DNA from: Sediminibacterium sp.
GTDB taxonomy: Bacteria; Bacteroidota; Bacteroidia; Chitinophagales; Chitinophagaceae
Assembly: GCF_019264485.1 (NCBI RefSeq)
Contig: NZ_JAHVAA010000012.1
Coordinates: 62,001 to 126,000, forward strand
Reading direction: 5' to 3'
DNA length: 64,000 nucleotides
A program made the position numbers and the translations under genes. This document shows, piece after piece, positions 1-6,907 of the stretch; within the stretch, counting starts at the first letter, position 1, and each line of letters opens with the position of its first letter. The notes beneath the pieces are model-generated. The model had not been told where the DNA came from. It saw nothing but the letters and a program-made list of their open reading frames with translations, and ran no database searches.

Positions 1-1605
1 CTGCGACGCATGTTTGAAAAAGTAATCAGCAAACTCGCTAAAGCAGGATATACAGCCGATATTGATGAAAGCTTTAGTAACGGCAGAAGGGTAGTAGCTG
101 TTTTTTCAGAACACAAACGCCAGGTTAAAGGCATTTTACATGGTGAAAGCGACAGCCGTAAAACAGCTTTTATAGAACCCGAAGAAACCATCGACCTGAA
201 TAACCAGGTATTCACACTGGAGAATGAAGAAACAAAAGAAGTACAGAGGGTCTTACGCCAGCTTACGGCTCGTATAGCTGTGTATGCCTCTTTACTGGAA
301 CAATACCTTATAATAGCAGGTGAATTCGATTTTATAAGGGCCAAGGCAAAACTGGCTGTTGAGATGAATGGTCAGTTACCGGAATTATCAGACAAAGCCC
401 ATATTCATCTCGTAAATGCATATCATCCTTTATTATACCTCTATAATAAAACGGCGGGCAAAAATACCATACCCGTTACCCTTACACTGGATGATAAAAA
501 CAGGATTCTGGTAATCAGTGGCCCCAACGCCGGTGGTAAAACCGTTACCATGAAAACCATCGGATTGAACCAGCTCTTGCTGCAAAGCGGTTTGTTGGTA
601 CCGGTAAGTCCCGATTCGCAGATGGGTATTTTTAAACAATTATTTATTCATATCGGTGATACCCAAAACCTGGAATTTGAATTAAGTACCTATAGCAGCC
701 ACCTGCTGCACATGAAATATTTTATCGAATCGGCCAATGGTAAAACCATGTTCTTTATTGATGAACTGGGTAGTGGTAGTGATCCCAATCTGGGTGGTGC
801 TTTTGCAGAAGTGATCATGGAAGAACTGGCCAGGCGGCATTCTTTTGGTGTGGTAACCACGCATTACCTCAACCTTAAAGTAATGGCCAACCGTACCCAG
901 GGCATCATCAACGGCGCCATGCAGTTTGATGAAGTAAACCTGCAACCTATGTATAAACTCATCGTGGGTAAGCCCGGTAGTTCCTACACATTTGCCATTG
1001 CAGAAAGAATTGGTTTGCCACAACACCTGATTAACCGTGCCAGAAAACTGGTAGATGAGGATCATTTCAAACTGGATCGTTTATTGAACCGCACCGAACA
1101 GGACCTGCAACAACTGGAACAGGAGAAAAAACAGTTACATAAACTGCTGCGCGAAAATGATCGTCTCAAAAAAGAGATGGAAACGGTAATGGACAAGGAA
1201 AGACACCGTCAGCAGATAGAACTGTTAAAAAACCAGAACAAGGTTACTGAAGAAAGACTGGTTTACCTGAAAGACATGGAGAGAAAACTGAAACAGATTG
1301 TGCTTGATTGGAAAAAAGCAGAGAATAAACAGGATGTCATTAAAAACCTGCAAAACCTCCTGTTCAAACAGAAAGAAGCCATTGTGGTAAATAAACTCGC
1401 AAAAAAAGTAGACCTGAAATACAAGGAAATGAACCAGCACATTGAAGTAGGTTCATTGGTAAAACTCAAAAAAAATTACCAGGTAGGCGAAGTAAAAGAA
1501 ATAAGAGGGAAGAGGGCCATTGTTCAAATTGGTATCCTGCCCATGAATGTTGATCTGGTTGATCTGGTGGTAGTAGAAAAGCTCCCCGAACCAATATCGA
1601 AATAG
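1..1605 (+). CDS. mutS2: MutS2-family ATPase, 5'-truncated by window edge
   Basis: The reading frame is open to the first base, so the N-terminus lies outside the window; the first visible ATG is at 10. MutS2 proteins are DNA-structure-binding ATPases linked to suppression of homologous recombination or to rescue of collided ribosomes. The visible part has a Walker A motif (GPNAGGKT, about residue 174 from that ATG), a Walker B stretch (FFIDELGSGSDP), the MutS-type TTHY segment, a long Lys/Glu-rich coiled coil and a KOW-like C-terminal region. The protein ends directly after the KOW-like region, and the Smr nuclease domain usual at the MutS2 C-terminus is not visible. The TAG stop overlaps the first bases of a hairpin-forming heptad repeat. 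Family assignment is firm; the exact role in this lineage is not. Confidence 0.93.
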   Translation: MRRMFEKVISKLAKAGYTADIDESFSNGRRVVAVFSEHKRQVKGILHGESDSRKTAFIEPEETIDLNNQVFTLENEETKEVQRVLRQLTARIAVYASLLEQYLIIAGEFDFIRAKAKLAVEMNGQLPELSDKAHIHLVNAYHPLLYLYNKTAGKNTIPVTLTLDDKNRILVISGPNAGGKTVTMKTIGLNQLLLQSGLLVPVSPDSQMGIFKQLFIHIGDTQNLEFELSTYSSHLLHMKYFIESANGKTMFFIDELGSGSDPNLGGAFAEVIMEELARRHSFGVVTTHYLNLKVMANRTQGIINGAMQFDEVNLQPMYKLIVGKPGSSYTFAIAERIGLPQHLINRARKLVDEDHFKLDRLLNRTEQDLQQLEQEKKQLHKLLRENDRLKKEMETVMDKERHRQQIELLKNQNKVTEERLVYLKDMERKLKQIVLDWKKAENKQDVIKNLQNLLFKQKEAIVVNKLAKKVDLKYKEMNQHIEVGSLVKLKKNYQVGEVKEIRGKRAIVQIGILPMNVDLVDLVVVEKLPEPISK

Positions 1606-1657
1606 TGAGTAGTCAGTAGTGAGTAAATTCTCCCAGACTCACTACCGACTACTCACT
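1604..1657. repeat. Heptad-word hairpin, GTGAGTA family, copy 1
   Basis: The left arm (1604-1624) is three imperfect copies of the 7-mer GTGAGTA/GTCAGTA. The right arm (1637-1657) is its reverse complement with one mismatch in 21 bp, and the loop is 12 nt. It lies between the convergent mutS2 and the secreted-protein gene. The last two bases of the mutS2 TAG stop form the start of the stem. It could terminate both transcripts, but it has no clear T-tract. Confidence 0.85.
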
Positions 1658-1664
1658 CTATCAT

Positions 1665-2159
1665 TTATCCCTTTTTATAAACAGCTTTCGTGCTCATTTC
1701 TCCCTGAGGAGTTGTAATAGTGGAAGAAAGTGTCATGGTTTTCCCATCTGCACTGATTTCCCATTTTTCAATACCTGTCAAATCAAGACTTTGTCCCTGA
1801 AATTCGAGTGAGAGTTTTATATCCACTTTAAAACGCTGTTCGCCATCCCAGGTAAGGGTAGAAGATTTCTTGCTGTTCATGATACCCGTATTTTGCGACT
1901 CTTTCCCAATGGCATGTGTTTCTACTGTTTCAAAAGCACTTCCATCGAAGCCGGTACCTGTATAGGTCATTTTAAATGACTCGGCCGACTGGTCAATCAC
2001 GATTTTACTATAAGCACCTCTTGCGCCAAATTGTCCTAATTCACTGGCACTTTCATCAAGTGTCCAGGTGCCCGAAAAATTGGCGGCTTTGTAGGTAAAG
2101 GAGAATAATAATGTCACGCTCATCAGCGCGGCGGTAAAAAGGAATAGTTTACGATTCAT
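1665..2159 (-). CDS. Secreted lipocalin-like protein of unknown function
   Basis: This is a 164-residue protein with an N-terminal signal peptide (MNRKLFLF..., hydrophobic to about residue 22, cleavage near YKAAN), so it is probably exported to the periplasm or the surface. The mature part begins with a FSGTWTLDESASELG segment and then alternates polar and aromatic residues as expected for beta strands. It resembles Bacteroidota proteins with a lipocalin-like 'GTW' opening strand, but I see no catalytic motif and give no function. It converges on mutS2, with a hairpin between the two stops. The start is the ATG that places the signal peptide at the N-terminus. Confidence 0.8.
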   Translation of the reverse strand: MNRKLFLFTAALMSVTLLFSFTYKAANFSGTWTLDESASELGQFGARGAYSKIVIDQSAESFKMTYTGTGFDGSAFETVETHAIGKESQNTGIMNSKKSSTLTWDGEQRFKVDIKLSLEFQGQSLDLTGIEKWEISADGKTMTLSSTITTPQGEMSTKAVYKKG

Positions 2160-2300
2160 AGTGCTCAGTTTTTTATAAAAATAGGCAATAACATATTCAT
2201 TTTAATCATCAATAACAGTTTTCGGATAAACGGCGGTTATGGGGAATTGCCAGATAACTCCTTGTAAATCTGATTATTTTGGTCATCCTTTTGAATATTT

Positions 2301-2331
2301 TTTGGTAGAAATATTTCAAACCTTACTTTTG
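2301..2331 (+). promoter_or_regulatory. Bacteroidota-type promoter of tRNA-Ser
   Basis: TTTG at 2301-2304, a 19-bp spacer, then TACTTTTG at 2324-2331 match the Bacteroidota consensus TTTG-N19-TAnnTTTG. The tRNA begins 5 bp downstream, the expected distance to a transcription start at or just before the mature 5' end. Confidence 0.75.
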
Positions 2332-2335
2332 CCGC

Positions 2336-2420
2336 GGAGAGATGGCAGAGCGGTCGAATGCGGCGGTCTTGAAAACCGTTGACTGTCAAAGGTCCGGGGG
2401 TTCGAATCCCTCTCTCTCCG
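2336..2420 (+). tRNA. tRNA-Ser (anticodon TGA)
   Basis: All parts of a serine tRNA are visible. The 7-bp acceptor stem pairs GGAGAGA (2336-2342) with TCTCTCC (2413-2419), and the discriminator is G2420. The anticodon loop CTTGAAA has TGA at 2370-2372, which reads UCA codons. A long variable arm follows, typical of class II tRNA-Ser. The T arm has loop TTCGAAT. CCA is not encoded. An intrinsic terminator follows at once. Confidence 0.97.
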
Positions 2421-2423
2421 CGG

Positions 2424-2459
2424 AAAGGCTTAAGTATTACAAATACTTAGGCTTTTTTT
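2424..2459 (+). terminator. Intrinsic terminator after tRNA-Ser
   Basis: GCTTAAGTATT pairs with AATACTTAGGC around a 3-nt loop, with a single bulge, and is followed by seven T. An almost identical hairpin follows the broken second tRNA copy at about 2808-2843. The nuclease gene begins only 12 bp downstream, so it sits behind the tRNA terminator. Confidence 0.75.
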
Positions 2460-2471
2460 ATTTCCAAACCC

Positions 2472-2717
2472 ATGCTTTATTATACTTATATATTAAAAAG
2501 TTTGTCGGATAATGGCTACTACTATGGCCATACATCGGATATTGAAAACAGACTTAAGATGCATAACAATAAAAAAGTAAGAAGCACAAAATCAAGGATA
2601 CCATTGGTGCTTCATTATTTTGAAACATTTGATACTAAATCTGAAGCTTATCGTCAGGAAATATTTTTTAAATCGGCGGAGGGTAAGATTTACTTGAGGT
2701 TGAAAAAAATTATATAG
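2472..2717 (+). CDS. Small GIY-YIG nuclease domain protein
   Basis: This 81-residue protein is a single GIY-YIG nuclease domain, as found in homing endonucleases, UvrC and the stand-alone YhbQ/UPF0213 type. The first motif is YTYI (4-7) and the second YYG (17-19). The catalytic Arg is R27 (ENRLKMHN), and the expected metal-binding Glu is E63 in YRQEIFFK. It has no DNA-binding extension, so its substrate is unknown. The gene lies 51 bp after tRNA-Ser, and its stop codon abuts a second partial copy of the tRNA plus the first 14 codons of this same gene. That arrangement suggests that the tRNA 3' end and the nuclease gene duplicate or move as a unit. Confidence 0.88.
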   Translation: MLYYTYILKSLSDNGYYYGHTSDIENRLKMHNNKKVRSTKSRIPLVLHYFETFDTKSEAYRQEIFFKSAEGKIYLRLKKII

Positions 2718-2804
2718 CGTCGAATGCGGCGGTCTTGCCCGCAGGATCCTTTGGAAAAACCGTTGACTGTCAAAGGTCCGGGGGTTCGAATCCCTCTCTC
2801 TCCG
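2716..2804 (+). pseudogene. 5'-truncated tRNA-Ser copy with 18-bp anticodon-loop insertion
   Basis: This stretch repeats the tRNA-Ser sequence from 2349 to the 3' end but lacks the 5' acceptor strand and most of the D arm. It has one base deleted at its start. About 18 bp (2738-2755) are inserted between CTTG and AAAACC of the anticodon loop, and the insert has a palindromic core, AGGATCCT. Without the acceptor 5' strand it cannot fold as a tRNA. Identity outside the insertion is near complete, so the duplication is recent or maintained. Confidence 0.88.
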
Positions 2805-2855
2805 CAGAAAGGCTTAAGTATTATAAATACTTAGGCTTTTTTTATTTCCCAACCC

Positions 2856-2903
2856 ATGCTTTATTATACTTATATATTAAAAAGTTTGTCGGATAATATG
2901 TAA
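2856..2903 (+). pseudogene. 5' fragment of a second GIY-YIG gene copy
   Basis: After the broken tRNA and a second copy of its terminator hairpin, the first 14 codons of the GIY-YIG gene recur unchanged (MLYYTYILKSLSDN). The frame then ends as M-stop and similarity to the first copy ceases at 2897. It is the right end of a duplication with a period of 367 bp. Confidence 0.85.
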
Positions 2904-3012
2904 GTACCCCATGTTGGTGGCAGGCATTTTGTTGAGCGTATGAATTTTTTATTAAAAATAATAATCTAAAATATAAAATTGTTAAGCCGCATATATCCAA
3001 ATATTTGGAATT

Positions 3013-3372
3013 TCAATAAAATTGTTGGTCTACTGATTTTGTTATTGCCGATTTTATTTTACCTGTATGTTCAGTGGTTTTAGATTCAATAAGCATAAGT
3101 AAACATTCCTCTTCTGAGGAAACTCTGTGATTTCTTCCTTTATTTACAACAAACAGGTCACCTTTTTTTAATTTTACGTCTGGTTGATTTTCAATTTCCA
3201 TTAAAAGTACCCCTTTTGCAATGTAGAATAATTCATCTTCATTTTCGTGAATATGCCAAGGCACTTCTTGCCCTTTTATTTTTACAACTTTAATATATTG
3301 GTCATTTACTTCACCTATAATCCTTGGTGAAAAATAGTTGTCAAGACTTAAAAAAGCATCTTTCAAATTCAT
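3013..3372 (-). CDS. Cupin-domain protein
   Basis: This 119-residue protein is a single-domain cupin. The conserved metal-binding motif is seen as PWHIHENEDELFYIAKG (about residues 38-54; His and Glu ligands), and the second cupin motif as GDLFVVNKGRNHRV with the last His ligand. Such proteins bind a metal and act as small enzymes or sensors; the substrate cannot be told from sequence. The start codon overlaps the stop of the upstream CPBP protease gene (ATGA), so the two are translationally coupled in one transcript. The base composition here is AT-rich compared with the flanking housekeeping genes. Confidence 0.85.
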   Translation of the reverse strand: MNLKDAFLSLDNYFSPRIIGEVNDQYIKVVKIKGQEVPWHIHENEDELFYIAKGVLLMEIENQPDVKLKKGDLFVVNKGRNHRVSSEEECLLMLIESKTTEHTGKIKSAITKSVDQQFY

Positions 3373-4226
3373 CTTTTAAACAGGTTGCCTTTTACAATTT
3401 TGCCTTCTTTTTTTGCAAGATAATAAAGTGCTATTCCGATAAATAATAAAAAAGATTGAGTGATAATTGAATCTTCAATTCCAACAGCCCCACCTGTTAA
3501 TAGTTCAGGACCATTGAATTTTGATTGAATGATACTGCCCATATCATTTAGCCCAGAGAGATTTGAGCCATAAAAAGGCTGAGAAAAATTCCAGCCTAAA
3601 TGGAAGAAAAATGGCAGCCAAATTCTTTTAGTATAGACAAACATCATTGCCATAGTAAACCCCCAAATCAAAGTTAAAAAATGACTAAATAGGTTGAAAT
3701 TTGGATTATAAAAGTGTTGTTGCAATTCTACTAACATTGCAATGACAAGGGTTAGATGAGTACCTAACCAATTTTCACAGACACGAACTATTAACCCTCT
3801 ATGAAATAGGTCTTCAACTATGGCCGCAAACATTAGTACCGTGAAAAACTTTATGGGGTAGTGAGCTGTTGTAATACTAATAGCTTGATAATAACCTAAT
3901 AAGTATAAAATGAAAATAATTAATGATATTGTAAAAAAGCCGAAGAAAAATCCTCCAAACATTTCTTTCGGTAAATATTTTATGGATAACTCTGTTATTT
4001 TTCTTTTATCGTATACACGGAATAAATAGTAATAAGCGGCTAATAAAACTATAAAAGAAACACAGTGAATAATTGGGTCGGCAATACTTTTATCTTGAAT
4101 AATGTTATAAAAAAATGGTTTTAATACAAAGTTTTGAATTACGACAAATAGAGAAAAAGGAACGACAATTCCGATGATAATTTTTGTTATTGGAAAATGC
4201 AGCACTCTTTTGATAGTTACATTCAT
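3369..4226 (-). CDS. CPBP-family (CAAX-protease-like) membrane protein
   Basis: This polytopic membrane protein has about eight hydrophobic segments and the three signatures of CPBP/Abi intramembrane proteases. These are EDLFHR (family EExxxR, with Asp for the second Glu), a His in the second motif (ELQQH, lacking the usual Phe) and HLGWN (HxxxN). In bacteria, relatives mature peptides or give self-immunity to bacteriocins. The target here is unknown, and the altered motifs leave some doubt about activity. I start at ATG 4226; an in-frame GTG lies 9 bp upstream. The gene is co-transcribed with the cupin and divergent from an HxlR regulator, its probable controller. Confidence 0.82.
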   Translation of the reverse strand: MNVTIKRVLHFPITKIIIGIVVPFSLFVVIQNFVLKPFFYNIIQDKSIADPIIHCVSFIVLLAAYYYLFRVYDKRKITELSIKYLPKEMFGGFFFGFFTISLIIFILYLLGYYQAISITTAHYPIKFFTVLMFAAIVEDLFHRGLIVRVCENWLGTHLTLVIAMLVELQQHFYNPNFNLFSHFLTLIWGFTMAMMFVYTKRIWLPFFFHLGWNFSQPFYGSNLSGLNDMGSIIQSKFNGPELLTGGAVGIEDSIITQSFLLFIGIALYYLAKKEGKIVKGNLFKR

Positions 4227-4280
4227 AATTAACACTATTTAAAGTTTATGCAAATAAAAGTATTCGATACCTTTACAGCA

Positions 4281-4309
4281 AGTACATACAATAAAGTATG
4301 GTACATACT
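4281..4309. promoter_or_regulatory. Candidate operator between HxlR gene and CPBP-cupin operon
   Basis: The 8-mer GTACATAC occurs twice in direct orientation (4282-4289 and 4301-4308, 19 bp start to start). The second copy also forms a short palindrome, GTATG-GTA-CATAC (4296-4308). The site sits in the divergent intergenic region, where HxlR-family regulators usually bind. Assignment is by position and symmetry only. Confidence 0.5.
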
Positions 4310-4355
4310 AAAAACATAGTAAATCTGATTACCAATGGTTTAAGTTTTAAAAAAA

Positions 4356-4679
4356 ATGAAAAAAAATATTCAAAAGGCACATTGCGCTGTTGATTACGCA
4401 TTTCAAAGAATTGGCGGAAAATATAAAGGGCGGATTTTATGGGTATTGAGGGATGGCTTATTGAGATACGGTGAATTAAATAGGGCAATAGTGGGTATTA
4501 CACCAAAAATGCTTACCCAAACACTAAAAGAACTGGAAGCTGATGAACTAATTACGAGAAAAGTTTATTCTGAGGTTCCACCCAAAGTTGAATATTCACT
4601 TACCGAAACAGGAAAAGAATTAATTCCTTTTATTAGCCAAATGCGAAGTTGGGGGGAAAAGCAAATAGCAGCAAATTGA
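4356..4679 (+). CDS. HxlR-family winged-helix transcriptional regulator
   Basis: This 107-residue protein is a complete HxlR-type winged helix. The family opening is seen as HCAVDYAFQRIGGKYKGRILWVL, with Cys10 at the position that senses thiol or electrophile stress in some members. A recognition helix region follows (GITPKMLTQTLKELEADELI), then the wing VPPKVEYSLTETGKEL. These dimeric repressors or activators respond to aldehydes, quinones or disulfide stress. It is transcribed divergently from the CPBP-cupin pair and probably regulates it through the repeats at 4281-4309. The inducer is not predictable. Confidence 0.9.
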   Translation: MKKNIQKAHCAVDYAFQRIGGKYKGRILWVLRDGLLRYGELNRAIVGITPKMLTQTLKELEADELITRKVYSEVPPKVEYSLTETGKELIPFISQMRSWGEKQIAAN

Positions 4680-4742
4680 AACTGACATTTCGTTGGGTGT
4701 TGTGATATGCTTGTGTAAGCTTTCCAAAACTCCGGCCATTTG

Positions 4743-4766
4743 AAAGTTAACAAAACTGTTAACTTT
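4743..4766. promoter_or_regulatory. Perfect palindrome at the DUF6122 gene start
   Basis: Arms AAAGTTAACA (4743-4752) and TGTTAACTTT (4757-4766) are perfect complements around a 4-nt spacer and end 5 bp before the ATG. The right arm overlaps TAACTTTA, which resembles the -7 promoter element TAnnTTTG. It could be an operator over the promoter. Confidence 0.5.
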
Positions 4767-4771
4767 AGAAT

Positions 4772-5098
4772 ATGCATTTTCAGGCAATACTTCATTATTT
4801 TCTTCATTTCGGTTTACCTGTACTGATAGCGGGCTGGTTTTTTAAAAACAACTGGAAAAAAGTATCCCTTGTTTTCTGGCTCACCATGCTGGTAGATCTT
4901 GATCACCTGCTTGCCACACCTTTATTCGATGCATGCAGGTGTAGCATCAATTTTCACCCCTTACACAGCTATCCGGCTATCCTCATCTACGCGTTACTAT
5001 TATTTATTCCCAGGTGCAGAATCATCGCCATAGGATTGCTGATGCATATGGCTACCGATCAGGTAGATTGCCTCCTGAGTTTGAGGAGCTATAACTGA
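4772..5098 (+). CDS. DUF6122-like small integral membrane protein
   Basis: This is a 108-residue membrane protein with about four hydrophobic helices. It carries acidic and histidine residues within them (LVDLDHLLATPLFDA, HPLHSYP, LMHMATDQVD), a pattern like the YdjM-type putative membrane-bound metal-dependent hydrolases and the Bacteroidota family DUF6122. The D-x-D-H and H-x3-D spacing suggests metal binding, but no activity is known to me. The gene stands alone. A perfect 10-bp palindrome ends 5 bp before the start codon and may control it. Confidence 0.7.
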   Translation: MHFQAILHYFLHFGLPVLIAGWFFKNNWKKVSLVFWLTMLVDLDHLLATPLFDACRCSINFHPLHSYPAILIYALLLFIPRCRIIAIGLLMHMATDQVDCLLSLRSYN

Positions 5099-5131
5099 GG
5101 AAGTGATAGTAAGACAAAAATGTGGTACAAG

Positions 5132-5848
5132 TTATTTTACATACAAAGTCATCTCTTCGCAATCATGTTCGGCTATATAAAAGATGAAAGGCTCTTTTTT
5201 AATGAATGATAGCTCGCCTGCTTCGTCTATTTCGCGTATGGCTTTGTGCAGGAACAATCTCGACTGGTATTGATAAAACATCATTAAATGACTGCCCAGG
5301 TTCAGCAGGTCGTTATCTTCTTCTTCTTTTTCAATCAGCTCAGCGCAATCGGGCCATACGGCAGAGAAATCGGGACCCTTGCCAAAACCATCATAGTGAT
5401 CGGGAGGTAGTTCATGGTTGAGATAGCGGGGTTCCAGTATAATAGGGTAGCTAAACTGTTCCTTGAAAAAATTGATACCTGAATCGTAGTGAAAATACCA
5501 GTCGTAGGAAAACGATATGGCACCTGATTTGGAAAATTGCTGAATGGCGGCTTCCACTGTAAAACAAGAGCGGAGTTCAGAGGTGAGATAACTAACTGCT
5601 TTTGCTTCATCGATTATATTCGATTCCATAAACGCAGCATATTCATTGGCTGCACTTATATCATTGGCTTTCTCAATAAGCAGTTCTTCAATTCCTTCTG
5701 AGTCGGAAAACATAACCTGCCCTTCATGGTGCATCTTCAGTAGTTCGGCGTATTGCTGGAAAACTGGTCTTGTCAGTTGCTCCTGAATAGCTGTTACCTG
5801 TTCTTCCAGTTTTTCATAAATCAATCCGTTCAATGATGCGTTTGACAT
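5132..5848 (-). CDS. Uncharacterised 238-residue cytoplasmic protein
   Basis: I do not recognise a family. The protein has no signal peptide or membrane segment. It begins with a helical, Gln/Glu-rich region (about residues 1-60), has a central aromatic part (SYDWYFHYDSGINFFKEQF; YPIILEPRYLNHELPPDHYDGFGKGPDF) and ends in a short beta-like segment (FIFYIAEHDCEEMTLYV). The composition is acidic. It reads like an intracellular protein of general Bacteroidota type and lies upstream of ctlX on the same strand order (47 bp between ctlX start region and this gene's downstream side), but co-transcription is unproven. Confidence 0.65.
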   Translation of the reverse strand: MSNASLNGLIYEKLEEQVTAIQEQLTRPVFQQYAELLKMHHEGQVMFSDSEGIEELLIEKANDISAANEYAAFMESNIIDEAKAVSYLTSELRSCFTVEAAIQQFSKSGAISFSYDWYFHYDSGINFFKEQFSYPIILEPRYLNHELPPDHYDGFGKGPDFSAVWPDCAELIEKEEEDNDLLNLGSHLMMFYQYQSRLFLHKAIREIDEAGELSFIKKEPFIFYIAEHDCEEMTLYVK

Positions 5849-5894
5849 ATCGTTTATTTAGCAGACACTTAGGAATATAAAAACGCTGTATGCC

Positions 5895-6806
5895 CTATTT
5901 CAATGGCAGAAAAACCTCCGCCATCATACATCGGGCACTTCCACCACCATTGGTTTCAATGGTTTTTATATCGGAACGTAATATCGGGTTATAGGCTTCT
6001 ATACGGGATACCTGATCTGCAGTCAGACTCTGAAATGCCTGACTCGACATAACCAGATAGGGTTTACCCTCTTTATTCTGAACCTGCAACATATTACCGG
6101 CAAACTGATTCATCTGCTCAAAACTGATCGTAATAATATCTTTACCCGTACCTGAGAGCTGCTGTTCCACCAGATTACGTTCTGATTGATCGGGTATCGA
6201 ATCAAGACAAATAACGGCATACCGGTCTGCCACACACATCATTACATTGGTATGATAAATAGGAGAGCCGCTGCTGTCAACAGAAACAAAAGCAACAGTA
6301 TCGTATCCTGCTTTTGTTGCCCATTCGTTCAATACTTCAATAGCGGTTCTGGGCGATAAACAGGCATAGGCAATTTTATTGGTACGATCCAGTACCATAC
6401 TGCCCGTGCCTTCCAGAAACAATTGCTGTTCTTCATAGCCGGTAAGATCAATCGTATTGTTTACAGCAAATTTTTCCCTGATGGCCGCCAATACATGTGG
6501 TTTTCTTTCCTGTCTTCTATTGGTGGCAAACATGGGATAAAGAAAAACAGACCCATCACTATGAAAAGAAATCCAGTTATTGGGAAATACAGAATCGGGT
6601 GTATGAGGCTCTGCTGTGTCATTTACAACAGTCACATCAATACCTGCATGGGTTAGTATGGTAACAAACTGCTCAAATTCAAGGGTAGCTTTCTCTGCAA
6701 CAGCTTTATCATCGGAAGCCTGCTGAAAACTATTGTTCACTGCCGTTTCCGCATTAAAATCGAAACGAACAGGTTTTATCATGAGCAGGTGAGAAGTGGT
6801 TTGCAT
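5895..6806 (-). CDS. ctlX: Citrulline-utilisation hydrolase CtlX family (guanidino-group hydrolase)
   Basis: This 303-residue protein belongs to the pentein fold with the arginine deiminase/DDAH enzymes. The opening LMIKPVRFDFNAETAVNN and the motif SVFPNNWIS are typical of the CtlX group, which takes part in citrulline use. The catalytic Cys is C293 near the end (GGGSARCMMAEVFLP), and a His candidate is in GSPIYHTNVMM. Expected chemistry is hydrolysis at the guanidino or ureido carbon through a Cys-linked intermediate. It follows an arginine deiminase homologue on the same strand, with a heptad hairpin between them. The exact substrate remains an inference from family. Confidence 0.85.
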   Translation of the reverse strand: MQTTSHLLMIKPVRFDFNAETAVNNSFQQASDDKAVAEKATLEFEQFVTILTHAGIDVTVVNDTAEPHTPDSVFPNNWISFHSDGSVFLYPMFATNRRQERKPHVLAAIREKFAVNNTIDLTGYEEQQLFLEGTGSMVLDRTNKIAYACLSPRTAIEVLNEWATKAGYDTVAFVSVDSSGSPIYHTNVMMCVADRYAVICLDSIPDQSERNLVEQQLSGTGKDIITISFEQMNQFAGNMLQVQNKEGKPYLVMSSQAFQSLTADQVSRIEAYNPILRSDIKTIETNGGGSARCMMAEVFLPLK

Positions 6807-6836
6807 AAGTATTTTTTGAGTGTATGAATGGGAGGA

Positions 6837-6907
6837 GTGAGTAGTCAGTAGTCAGTGGTGAGCAGTGAGTAACAAAACATTTCTTTACTCACTATTCACT
6901 ACTGACT
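6837..6907. repeat. Heptad-word hairpin, GTGAGTA family, copy 2
   Basis: The left arm (6837-6872) is five imperfect GTGAGTA/GTCAGTA/GTCAGTG units. The right arm (6885-6907) complements its inner part at 20 of 23 positions. It lies between the tandem arginine deiminase and ctlX genes. The arginine deiminase stop codon TAG (minus strand) is formed by the outer edge of the right arm. Confidence 0.85.

Noticed and set aside
91-1469. Several long frames antisense to mutS2 and other housekeeping genes
   Set aside because: They are shadows of clearly conserved genes on the opposite strand and show no protein-family features.
2716-2804. A second functional tRNA-Ser gene
   Set aside because: It lacks the 5' acceptor strand and part of the D arm and has an insertion in the anticodon loop, so no cloverleaf can form.
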